Part shown: piece after piece, positions 45,224 to 56,189 of the stretch | Layout of the letters: the number at the start of each line of letters is the position of its first letter | How positions within the stretch are numbered: position 1 is the first letter of the stretch | NCBI GenBank assembly: GCA_013368315.1 | Contig: JAACJM010000301.1 | Coordinates: 1 to 64,000, forward strand | From: Tetrapyrgos nigripes | Taxonomy: Eukaryota > Basidiomycota > Agaricomycetes > Agaricales > Campanellaceae | Direction of reading: 5' to 3' | Length of the DNA stretch: 64,000 bases | Position numbers and translations under genes: made by a program | Notes under the pieces: model-generated | Told to the model about the DNA's origin: nothing | What the model saw: only the letters and a program-made list of their open reading frames with translations | Databases searched by the model: none

Positions 45224-47073
45224 ACCTGGATCTAATCAAGAAATGAGCCATTGAGGGACGAGAGTAGAAAACAAGACTGACGTGGGGTAGGGTGCTTAGA
45301 GGGAGGTATCTGAATTGACGAGTAATCAATTTCGTCCCTACGAGAAAGTTAGAATGGTAATGAGAAAAGAAAGTGGAGTACTCACAAAGGATTTGCGACA
45401 ATTTGAGACTTGCTAGTACTCGATCCCGTCGTGTTAGTAATTTCTTGAAGTACTGTTGCAGTTTTCTGAGTAGCGACGTTGGGAGAAAGTGTTGAAGTTG
45501 CTGCGGTGCCGTTCGTTTCATCGATTACTGTCACAGTCGTCTGAGAGGTGTTTTCGAACGTATCTGTACTTGTCAAGGGAGTGGCACTGGTGTCCGAAGA
45601 AGGGGCGGGATCGGAAGCGGTGATAGGAACGGTTGCCATGGTAGTATTGATATTGGTGTTGACTTCATGAGCGTCGACAGTAGGTACGAGTTGCGAAAAA
45701 GTGCTTGCAATTGAGGCGGGCTGAGGTGTAAGGACTGCAGAAGAGACAGGAACATGGTTTGAGGATGCCAAGGGAGACGAAGTGTCGGGACTTGCAAGAG
45801 GTTCTTCTATGGTTGGAGTCGAGATCAGGTTAGAGTTGCTGTGAAAATCTATGAAATAGATTAGCGACTGCGGACCACAAGAAACGGAGCTCACCTTTAT
45901 TGTCATCAGAATCCATTTTTAACAGGCCAGCAAAGTCGTCGCCGTCACTATCTGGATCTATGCGCTGCTGTTTTGCTGAACGAGCGCTGCTTGCAGATGC
46001 GGAACTGCCCTTCCTCTTCTTGCCAAAGATCTGCTGAGAGAACGAATAGTAGTGGTCACCACACCACTGCTCTAATTTGTAGTTATTGGCACAATAGCGC
46101 CAGAAAGGATAAGCGAGGTACATCTTGGCGACAAAATGAGAATGTAGAACTGGATCAAGAGACTTCCATTGTTGTGGAGCACGGCCTTCTTTAGCAAAAG
46201 CCCTCCATAGCTTGTGAGCCAAATTGCTGGCGGCATCGAGGGTGCTGACAGAGATGACATTGCCGTTTTCGTCTTCAAGATATCCTGGAACGACCCGATC
46301 TTCTGCTTTCTTCTTGCCCTTCTTCTTCGGAGCTGTCGCTAGGGCATCAGATTGGCCCTGTGTCGTCTTTTCATACTGCTTCCATGATTCCTTCATATAA
46401 AAACAGATCTTGGGGAGCTGAGATGGATGGATGGAAGGTTCTGGTGTAAGGAGAGGCTCGCCCAGGAAGCTAAGAGTGGGAGTAGCAGGAGGTTGGGGAG
46501 TACGCATTGCCAGATCTCTAGGAATGATCGTCAATGAAATATGTAGTGACTTGTAGGAAAATACCAAGCGGCTCACTGTAACCATTTACAACGGTCTTCC
46601 AACTCTTGTATCCTCATCTTCATCCTCATGTTATCCTCCCGTATTTGAAAATAATCATTTGAGAAGCTATTGAGCATGCCGAAGTTGTTGTGATACACGC
46701 CATTATGGTTGGAGGCCATGTACTGGGTCTGGCTTGTATTCAGAGTCATCTGAAATGAAAAGGTTGTTAGAAACACTCTGATGAATAGAAAAACACTCAC
46801 CGAGTTACTGGCATCATTTACGCCAGCGGGTAATCCAGCATTATTTGACATTTGCATTGCGGGATTTGACTGCCTGATAATTTGAGTGGATTGCTGGACC
46901 CATGGGCTCGCCAAGTGGTTATCTTCATTCTTGTTGGTGGAGAAGGCACCAGAGGAGGGAAGACTGGTATTAGAGCTCATTTCGGTGTGAAGGACAGTTG
47001 GGGAGTCAAAGACAGAAGCAGCGGCAAAGACGGGATTGCCAGAGAAAGGCTGGGGCTGAGAAGAGAATGACAT
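45153..47073 (-). CDS. Transposon 2 partner protein (unrecognised, coiled coil)
   Basis: Exons are 47073-46801, 46749-46577, 46517-45895, 45848-45386 and from 45339. The last exon either runs to a stop at 45153 or splices near 45281. The N-terminus (MSFSSQPQPFSGNPVF) is Ser/Pro/Asn-rich; a coiled-coil segment REDNMRMKMRIQELEDRC follows. The middle has MKESWKQYEKTTQ, then FAKEGRAPQQWKSLDPV, AKMYLAYPFWRYC and a GKKRKGSSAS basic stretch. The rest is Ser/Thr/Pro-rich. The overall plan is like the partner gene of EnSpm1 at 21.9-24.0 kb, but sequence similarity is not obvious. A role in binding the element's ends is inferred from context. Confidence 0.6.
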
Positions 47074-47266
47074 ATCAGAAAGAACAGGGATCAGAAGAGG
47101 GCAGTCAGAACAAGGCTATTGAGATGCAAATCTATGCATTTGCGTTGTGTATGTCGTGTATGTCGTGTACGACGCGTATGTGCAAGAGAGAAAGTTGTGA
47201 CAATTGTGACATGGCTTGCTGTAACAAGCGTAAGTACAGATTTCAATACGAGAACCATTCTACAAT

Positions 47267-50200
47267 CTAATTGCCTGCATCTAAATCTTCGTCATCTTCC
47301 TCTTCTACCCCACGTAAGACCTCCAACTCCAAAAACAGCTTTTCAATTAAGAACTCCAAGGTGTCTGGAATTTCTACCTGTCCATCCTTGGTAGCTTTGT
47401 AGAACGGAACCATGCCAACCACAGATATTATACACCCAACCTCAAAGACTGCAAAGCCATCCATGCCTCGATAATGACAGGCATATACAGTCTTATGAGA
47501 TTGCTCCCACAACTGTTCGTCAAGATCACCATAGACCGAAGCAAGGCACAAGGTATACTTGATATTGCCGAAGTTCAAAGAGAAGAAGTATCGAACTTCT
47601 GCAATTTCATTCTTTCCATCACGAAGTATCTGTATGACAGGTGTATGACAGGTTTAATCAGCTATTCTCAAAATATTTAACTGATATTTTACCTTGACTA
47701 TGTGTGCCCTTCGGAGTTTTTGCTTTGAGATAGATTCCTTCCAGCAAGACCTACAGATCTGACTGTTTGGCAACCTCAGCCTAGCCCATCGACGAATCTG
47801 TCGAGCCCAGTTGTCGTTCCTATGCCAGCCTTGACTGTTCCAGTACTGGAGAATCAAATCTGCTTCACGTTCAGGCAAATTATAAAAGGAGCTCTCGCGC
47901 GCAGGAAGAAGGGCATATCCGTTTCCAACGTCAACAGCTCTGGGATTACCGGAAGGTGCAGGTAAAAGGTCGGGGGCTATAGAATGTATGGAGTTAAATT
48001 GTGCTTGTTTGATTGCCTTCTGTGCAAGATTAGCGAATGGACTCCTGTCTGAACCAATAAGGTTCCCAAGCAATCCAATAGCTGTCTCCATGACCCACTG
48101 TGCATAACAAGCCAATGGACCCACACGGACAGTCTCGTCTCCGAAATGAGAAAGAAGGTGGATAGCCTGTCGAACAAAATGGATTTGGTTCGGGTTACGT
48201 TGGTAGTATAGTTTTTCAAAGTCATATGTAAACTGTATGATTGCCTTCTTGCCTTCTTGAAGTTCGGCTGCTGTAATAGTGCGCTGTTGGAGGAGGCGGA
48301 TTCCTCGGACAAGGAGGCAAAAGTTTTCCCAGTACTCGTAGGGAAGAATGTGATAGAAAAGGGCAGGACCAAGACCATACAGATACAGCTGGAACTCCCA
48401 AGCTTTATACTGGGTGTTCAGCTTTTCATGCAGGTTTCGAGGAGCGTTACCGAATGTAGATGGAATAAATTGCCCAGCCAGTGCAACACTTTCTCCGTGC
48501 GCCTTGAACAATGCATCCTTCAGGACAGCCCAAGGCCAAGTGTTCGGATCATCACCACCATACGATTTCAATTTCCCGGTCCATAAGCCCATGAGAAGAT
48601 CAGGATCATTAAGATTAACCAAATGCATGATATCCATCACAAACATGCTTGGGACACCCAGGGTAGCTCGGAGACCACTAAACAGAGATGGCTTGACGAT
48701 TCCAGTTTCGCGACAATGGGTTTCGTACTGAGTTTGATTTGGGGATTTACAGATATGTTTCAAGTTCTTGTTGTAGCGGGCTTCAACACGGGAAAAGCAG
48801 AGAGAAAGTTCCCTGGGAAGGACGTCATCATGATTGCAACCAGCAACGTTGTAGCCATCTGGTTTCAGCAGACAAGGGTAGTAGTGTCCATCCCCCGAAC
48901 GATGGCGACCAGTCAAATTACAGTACAGGCGACACCCATACTTTCCGCTATGGCCAACAAGACCCGCAAGCATTGCCATCGCAACACTGTCAGCAGCAAT
49001 GAATAAGCCGAATGGAATGGATTGAGTGACCTCGACATCATCAAAGGCATCGTAATAGGCTAATCCTTCGTTCTGAAGTGCTGCTTGATGATAGAGACAT
49101 GGGAAGATGAAAGATTCGGTCTGCTTGGGCTTGTTCGGACCAGGAATGATGACAGCAGGATAGACAAAATCCTTGGTGTATCGGATATCTGACGATGTAG
49201 ATTAGAATAACTGAAAATAAGTCATATGAAAGGAATTCTTCACCTAGGGGAAGATCGTGAAAGACATATATACCAATCCAACAATCCGACTGCTTGTCAC
49301 GATACAACTGGGCCCCGTCGATTGAAAACTGTATCATAGTATCGATGTCCTTAATCTTCCCAGCCTGAACTGCCTCCAGGTATGCTTTTCCGCAAACAGT
49401 ATCGTTGTACTTGTCCAGTCTGATAGGACCTCCGTTTGCATCAGCAATAATCTTTGCTGTGACGCGTCTTCGATAATGCATCTTCTCAGCAGTTTCTCGG
49501 TGTCGATACAGTGCCTGTATCAGTGGACCAATTGGAATAGTGGGGAATTGTTGACATGGTTCTGTAGTCCCGGGATGATAACGAGGTTCGTCACAATACT
49601 GGCAGTTATCCAGCTCGCTGAAAGGACCTATAAAACTCATGCATGTGTTGGGACACATATCATGCATAATAGGAATAATGCCACTAAGCCGCTGGACCCT
49701 CCTTTGCATCTGCTCGTAGGAATAGAAGACATCATCTGGGTGCCTTTCCATTACAGCTGCGCGTGTCTGCTTGTACGTCTCCTCGCTCGCACCACTATGC
49801 GCAATAAAAATCTTCATACACATACGCAAATCTGGATCATCGAGTTCATCAAGAGGAGCAGCAGACTGCGGTTCATGAAGCCGTGTTACATCCGCGGACT
49901 TCATCCCACTCTCGTCCAGGGAAGCAGTTTTTAACATGTCCGTGAAAACTGCAGCAATGCGCACTTCATCTACAACACCATCCAATCCAGGTGTAGTTGT
50001 CGGCCATCTATTGGTAACTGTAGGGGGAGGTGTTCCAGGAGGGGTGTGTGGGGGGGAGTGATGGGGACTTTGCTGAGGATTATGTGGACTACCATTCGGA
50101 GTAATTTGCAGAGGACTGGGAGTGCGATGCGGAGAATTCTGCGAAATGGGGCTAGGGATAGGTTCTGGAGGGGTTGAAGGTACTTGTCGTTGGGGAGGAG

Positions 50201-50387
50201 GAGAATCATCAATCCGGCGTCGAGTCTCTCTGCTATTTTCCTCGCCATCGCCCTCCCCTTGTCTTTTGAGGCTATTGATACGTGTCCGGTCTGAAGCAGC
50301 TAGATATCTGCCAAGCTCATGGTCTATTTCATCTTGTGTTGTACTGTGCTTAGCGCGGCGTTGACGGGCTGAAGAGGACGAGCTCAT
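47267..50387 (-). CDS. tnp2-like transposase of transposon 2 (1000 aa)
   Basis: Three exons, 50387-49244, 49188-47693 and 47629-47267, join with GT-AG borders into exactly 1001 codons including the stop. The order is a Ser/Arg start (MSSSSSARQRRAKH), a long Pro/Ser/Thr-rich region (about residues 60-135), PNTCMSFIGPFSELDNCQYC with CDEPRYHPG (zinc-binding cluster), IQFSIDGAQLYRDKQSDCW (probable first catalytic Asp), and YTKDFVYPAVIIPGPNKPKQ, typical of tnp2. MLAGLVGHSGKYGCRLYC follows, then FVMDIMHLVNLNDPDLLMG (probable second Asp), a helical C-terminal half, and an acidic EEEDDEDLDAGN end. It catalyses excision and insertion of the element. The start is the first ATG after the terminal region and is identical in the inverted copy. 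Confidence 0.85.
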
Positions 50388-50637
50388 TGCGGTAGCAAAA
50401 GAGGAACTTGCGGACTTGATAAAATTTTTTTAACTTTATCGATCAAGAAGCCATAGCTAGCTTCTATCGGACTTAGAGTGATTAATCTGATTGACAGCTT
50501 CATTTAACGAATGAGAGGCATAAGGTGCGAAAAGGAACGATTTTGAACGATCAAAACAGAGAGGGAATAGATGGTTATAGACTGAGATGCGTGTGAATAG
50601 ATTCTAATAGATTGTTCTAGACGGGGTTCTTACAGGG

Positions 50638-51111
50638 AGTGAGGACGTATTGCTCCAAAGAAGGAAAATCAAAAAATGAAGATACGGAAACTGGACATAC
50701 GGCGTAGAATGATCAACAAAAACATATAGGATAGGATAGGATAACCTTCAAGGCAGGATGTTGCATTTAAGTGGTCCTACTAGTATTCATGGCTCCGGGA
50801 ATAAGTATGTGTTTTGAAGATGTATGTAGTGTAGATGCATTGAGAAATGGAGGAATCTGACAGTGAGTAGACAACTTCTGGCAATAGTGCTGTGAAGCAG
50901 ATCAAATCGCTGCCGGACAGTTATTGGCTTAATGTGAGGAAAGAGAGAAGTGTTTCTGCCAGTGTCAGGTTGTCTTATGTGTGAATAAATATCCGTTTGA
51001 GCACTATACCAAAATCGGGAGTCAAGAGTCTTGTCGTCCGAGTTCTGTCCAAATCAGGTGAGTTTGGCAAAGAAGCTCAGAAGTTTGCGAGTGAATGATA
51101 GCAGTAAAAGC
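50638..51111. other. NLR2 upstream region, no gene
   Basis: It continues the sequence interrupted at 41635 and matches 26062-26540 closely. The first seven bases are the right copy of the AGTGAGG duplication. The 9-kb composite therefore sits about 620 bp before the NLR2 start codon. Confidence 0.75.
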
Positions 51112-51210
51112 TAGTCTTTCACGCGGCCAATTAAGAGTGGTTCACGTGCATTGGACACTTGTTAGTCTTTCGCGCAACCAATCAAGACTGGCTCACGTGC
51201 ACTGGACACT
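51112..51210 (+). promoter_or_regulatory. NLR2 promoter: duplicated CACGTG/CCAAT module
   Basis: CACGTG palindromes lie at 51143-51148 and 51194-51199, spaced 51 bp as in NLR1. Here both modules have CCAAT (near 51127 and 51178). Use as binding sites is inference. Confidence 0.5.
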
Positions 51211-51260
51211 TTTCTTTGCTCGTGCCTTCTGCTCATCATTGCTGGAATTCCCGTGGCATC

Positions 51261-54200
51261 ATGGGCACCTCAGAGGATGGAAATGCTCTTCAACAAGGAA
51301 ACAACACTATCAGGCACCACATTGGAAATCAATCGAGAAATAACTCTGCTAGTCGGAGACAAATCCAAGAAAACTCAAACACGGGAGGTAAGTGCTATCC
51401 AAAAAATGAGAACCACGCAATATGGGAACAACCAATTTTGGTCATTTCCCAAATAGAACAGACCACTGTTGTCAACCAAAGCATGTTTCCAAATGCATCA
51501 AATTTCACTATGACAGGAGTGACAATCAGCAATGTTGGAAGAGACTTTATTCAGACTACCAACAATAACTTTGGTGGTAAGTACTAAATTGATTTGTATT
51601 TTTATATTTCTTTTCCTTGGACTTACAAAGTACCAGCCAATGAGAAGGCAGAAATACTTAAGGAATTGAAGCAGAAATTGAATCCAATTTCTAAGCCAGC
51701 AAGAAAGACAGACACTTGTTTGGAGGGAACAAGAGTCAAGATTCTTAATGACCTTTGTGACTGGGTAATTGACGCCAACACTACCATTGCTTGGATCTAT
51801 GGTATAGCTGGGACTGGCAAAAGTGCCATAGCAGTTTCACTTGCCCGTAAAATCAGAAAAATAGACACAAAGAAAGAAGTCAAACTGGCTTTAACATTTC
51901 ATTGTGTCAAAGGACAGGAAACAAGTCACATCTGTAATTTGGTCCCAACTCTGAGCTATCATTTGGCTCAGGTTTTTCCGGAGTATGGGAAAGGTCTTCT
52001 GGAGTCTCTCAATAGGGATCCCTCTTTGGATGGCACAAGCCTGTCACTTTCTGAGCAGCTAGAATTATTCCTTGATCTACCAGTGCTTGAAAAGCTGATC
52101 ATCAAATCATCAGAAAAGGTGGTGATTATAATAATTGACGGACTTGATGAATGGGGTACAGGCTTAAATCGCAGAGAATTATTGCGCCATCTCAAAACTC
52201 TAAATCAATTTGCATGGCTCAAGATAATTGTAACAAGCAGACCAAATCCAGAAATCACAGAGGAGCTCATGGGAGAATTTTTTATCAAGAAGATTGACCT
52301 TTCTGATCATATTGGTACTGCTGATGATCTGAGAAAGTTGATCACGAGCAAACTGTCATGGGTCTCCAATGAAAAGATGGACAATATGCTGGCAAAAGCA
52401 AATGGACTTTTCATCTGGGTCACTACAGCTCTAACATTTATAGAAATGGGAGTGGATAAAGCTGGAAGGCTAGAGATTATACTTAACTTGAAAAAAGGCA
52501 CCTATGATGAATTGCAACCATATGAACCCTTGTATCACTTATACAAGACAGTCTTGACAGAGTCATTTTCCCAACAAGACAATCTCAAGTATCTTACAGT
52601 GGTGGTGGGAGCAATTCTGGCAGTGATTGAACCTGTTTCACAAGATACATTGAAAAACTTGCTTTGTGCAAAAGGAGTTGATGTACCAACCAGAGTCACT
52701 GAAGAAGTGATTAATCAATTAAGAGCACTAGTCTATGATCGGGATGGAAAGCTATACTATCATTTGTCATTTGGAGAGTTTCTCACATCTTCAGAGAATA
52801 AGCTCAACATCCATCCAAAATTTACCCATTTGCAACTTGCTAGTGCTTGCTTGGAGATTATGAGAAAGGAGCTTAGATTTAATATCTGCCACCTGGAGAC
52901 CTCTTTTCTCAAGAATAAGGCAGTGAAAAATCCAACCATAGAGGATAGGGTTAATATGTATATCCCATCTGAGTTAAGATATAGCTGTTCCAGCTGGACT
53001 AGACATGCAAGGGAAGCAGAAGTTGAACCTGCAGGCAACATGATCCAATTGACCATCACAGATTTTATGAGAAGTAAATGCATAATTTTCTGGTTAGAAT
53101 GCATGAGTGTAATGGGGAAATCCTTTGCTGTAAAGAGATGTCTAGGGGATATGTCACAATGGGCAAATATCAATAAGGTAAGAATAGCAAGCTATGTACC
53201 TAAATGGAAACTCACTGAAATTTTGAAAAGAATAAAGATGTAGGAACCTTGACAGAAGAACTTCATCAGATAGCAGATACTTTTGGAATTCTTTTGTCTG
53301 AAAGTACACCACATATTTACCTCTCAATATTGCCAATGTTGTACCATTTCACAAACCCACAGTCACAGCACCTCAAAATTCGTGCCAAAATAGACAAGTT
53401 TCTCGCGAAATTCAGGAACAATTCTGCTGTGTCCAAGGTCATTGATGCCATGTCACAAAAAAAAAAGTTCACGAGACAAGGTCACAGTCCCAAACCTGTC
53501 ACAAATTGGTCAAAATGATACAGTAGAACAACCTGGATTAAATGTGGTAGAAGGCTTCACAAAACATATTCAGAATGCCATCAAAATTGGAAGACATAGA
53601 TGGATTAACCTCCCAATGACAATATCAGCAACAAGTGCAGTAAAAAGTGTGGCATATTCACCAGATGGAAGACATATTGTATCAGGATCTTATGATAATA
53701 CTGTAAGGATTTGGGATGTCCAAACAGGACACCAGTTTGGAGAGCCTTTTGTTGGCCACACAAATTGGGTGCAGTCAGTAGCCTACTCACCAGATGGGAG
53801 ACATGTAGTGTCAGGATCTGCTGACTACACTATCAGAATATGGGATATCCAGACTGGCCAGCAGGTTGGAGAGTCTCTGGAAGGCCACAGAGACCGAGTT
53901 AATTCAGTAGCCTTCTCACCAGATGGCAGACATGTGGTATCAGGATCAGATGATAACACTGTAAGGATTTGGGATATCCAAACAGGACAACAATTTGGAG
54001 AGCCTCTGGAAGGCCACACAGAAAGGGTGAGGTCAGTGGCCTACTCACTGGATGGCAGACATGTAGTGACAGGATCTGCTGACTACACTATCAGAATATG
54101 GGATATCCAGACTGGCCAGCAGGTTGGAGAGCCTCTGGAAGGCCACATAAATGAAGTTACTTCAGTAGCCTTCTCACCAGATGGCAGACATGTGGTATCA

Positions 54201-55685
54201 GGATCAAATGATAACACTGTAAGGATTTGGGATATGCAGACTTGCAAGCAGGTTGGAAAGCCTCTGAGAGGCCACACAAGTTGGGCCCGGTCAGTGGCCT
54301 TTTCACCAGATGGCAGACATGTGGTGTCAGTATTCAATGATGTGACTATTAAAATATGGGATATGCAGACTTGCCAGCAAGTTGGTGAGCCTCTGAAAGG
54401 CCACACAGAATGGGTTTGGTCAGTGGCCTTTTCACCAGATGGCAGACATGTGGTGTCAGGATCTGAGGACTACACTATCAGAATATGGGATATCCAGACT
54501 TTCCAGCACTTTGAAGAGCCTCAGCAGCTCTCCAACCACACAGATGCCATTAACTCAGTGGCCTTCTCACCAGATGGCAGACATGTGGTGTCAGGATCTG
54601 ATGACTGCACTATCAGAATATGGGATATGCAGACTTGCAAGCAGGTTGGAAAGCCTCTGAAAGGCCATACAGATTGGGTGTGGTCAGTGGCCTTCTCACC
54701 AGATGGCAGACATGTGGTGTCAGGATCTGCTGACAGGACTATCAGAATATGGAATATGCAGATTTTCCAGCAGGTTGGAAAGCCTCTGAATGGCCACACA
54801 AGTTCAGTGCTTTCAGTGGCCTTCTCCCCAGATGGCAGACATGTGGTGTCAGGATCTGGTGACAGGACTATCAGAATATGGGATATGCAGACTTGCAAGC
54901 AGGTTGGAGAGCCTCTGGAAGGCCATCCAGATTGGGTGAAGTCAGTGGCCTTCTCACCAGATGGCAGACATGTGGTGTCAGGATCTTATGACAGGACCAT
55001 CAGAATATGGGATATGCATACTTGCCAGCAGGTTGGAAAGCCTCTAAAAGGCCATACAGATGAGATTAACTCAGTGGCCTTCTCACCAGATGGCAGACAT
55101 GTGGTGTCAGGTTCTGATGACAGGACTATCAGAATATGGGATATGCAGACTTGCCAGCAGGTTGGAGAGCCTCTGGAAGGCCACACAGCTTGGGTGCAGT
55201 CAGTGGCCTTCTCGCCAGATGGCAGACATGTGGTGTCAGGATCTGGTGACAGGACTATCAGAATATGGGATATGCAGACTGGCCAGCAGGTTGGAGATCC
55301 TCTGGAAGGCCACACATATTGGGTGAGGTCAGTGGCCTTCTCATCAGATGGCAGACATGTGGTTTCAGGATCTGATGACAAGACAGTAAGGATCTGGAAT
55401 ATTGATCCTTCCAATCCAAACCTCATTCCAGCCTCAATCTCCCAGTATAATCAAGAATATCAATCATGCTCCATTAATACTCAGGGTTGGTTATGTACTG
55501 CTGAACCTGAGCCAAAGTTAATTTTATGGATCCCACCTCATCTGAGAGGATTTAATGATTTGAGGCAGGCTGGCACCATTCCTGCAGATGCTGAAAATTT
55601 TGCAGTTAAAGTTGACTGGAGCAAATTTGTTTGTGGTGAAGATTGGACCTCTGTTTGGAATGATAATCCTGAGGATGAGGATTGA
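51261..55685 (+). pseudogene. NLR2: NACHT-WD40 receptor gene with +1 frameshift
   Basis: Paralogue of NLR1. Exons are 51261-51387, 51457-51576, 51631-53177 and 53231-55685. Exon 1 is 63 bp longer than in NLR1 (it adds a NSASRRQIQEN segment). The NACHT part is nearly identical: P-loop GIAGTGKS, Walker B IIIIDGLDEWG. Fourteen WD40 repeats follow, with a different set of variable residues and one odd unit (VVSVFNDVTIKIW). Exon 4 is one base too long: an A10 run at 53457-53466 stands where NLR1 has A7 in a differently built stretch, so NACHT and WD40 frames are out of register. A 43-nt cryptic intron (GTCATT..ACAAG) would restore the frame, but its donor is poor. As assembled, the gene gives a NACHT-only product plus an open WD40 frame (53442-55685). 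Confidence 0.85.
53640..55390 (+). repeat. WD40-coding tandem repeats of NLR2 (14 units)
   Basis: Fourteen units of about 126-129 bp as in NLR1. Units share the DNA for SPDGRHVVSGS and RIWDMQTC almost exactly. Differences concentrate in the two codons after GHT and in the residues flanking the Asp of GS-x-D-x-T. Confidence 0.9.
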
Positions 55686-56189
55686 GTGTTCAGTACAATT
55701 GTATATATCTGGTTTTTTTTCGTTCTTTTTTGTTTCTCACTTTCAACTTGATTGGTATCTCTATGCTTCTACAGCTTTCATTTGATCAGTTTCACACAAA
55801 AACATCAGGATTGCTGCCTTTTCTTTTCAAAAATTTCAGCTTGGAAACCAACATCTTATATCTGTTCCCTTCATCTGTCCAGAAATTCCATTGTTCAAAT
55901 GAGTAATTATCACAAAATCCGTATATCCAGAATTTTGTTGCCTATGTCCAGTTCAATAAGAGAAATCATATTTATAAAAAAAAGTCCACATGTCTCTGAG
56001 ATACTTGTACCATGGTAAGTAAGGTTTTGTTTGAGAGTTTCAAATATTCTATTGAAGTTCCTAAGCATGGACATTTATCTCGACCAAATTCTGCTGCAGC
56101 ATCCGATGACTACCATGATAGATTGATTAATCTATTACCTTGCATTGCTACATAGATATCTTCATTGGTATCACCTAGCTAACTCTTTT

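Larger units (their letters stand above)
41636..50637. mobile_element. 9.0-kb palindromic composite of a tnp2-like transposon
   Basis: Both outer ends are the same transposase-side terminus (CCCTGTAAGAACCCCGTCTA inwards), and AGTGAGG lies outside both. The arms 41636-44488 and 47785-50637 are inverted copies of 2853 bp with very few differences. I noticed one in the transposase codon for Phe/Leu near 43957 and one silent change near 42534. The centre (44490-47784) is the rest of one complete element. The unit is thus one full copy plus an inverted partial copy, inserted as a whole in NLR2's upstream region. Confidence 0.9.
44490..50637 (-). mobile_element. Complete tnp2-like (EnSpm-related) transposon 2 (6.1 kb)
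   Basis: The terminal inverted repeats are 22 bp with one mismatch: CCCTGTAAGAATCCCGTCTA at 44490 against CCCTGTAAGAACCCCGTCTA read inwards from 50637. Subterminal regions at both ends are rich in TCTAT/CTATT motifs. All genes read on the minus strand: a three-exon transposase with an open frame throughout, a partner gene, and a small C-terminal gene or exon set. No coding damage was seen, so it may be a recent and perhaps autonomous copy. Confidence 0.8.

Noticed and set aside
44490..50637. Simple nested insertion of one element into another at 44489
   Set aside because: The right flank of the complete element is the outer AGTGAGG duplication, not the continuation of the left arm's transposase gene, so ordinary nesting does not fit.
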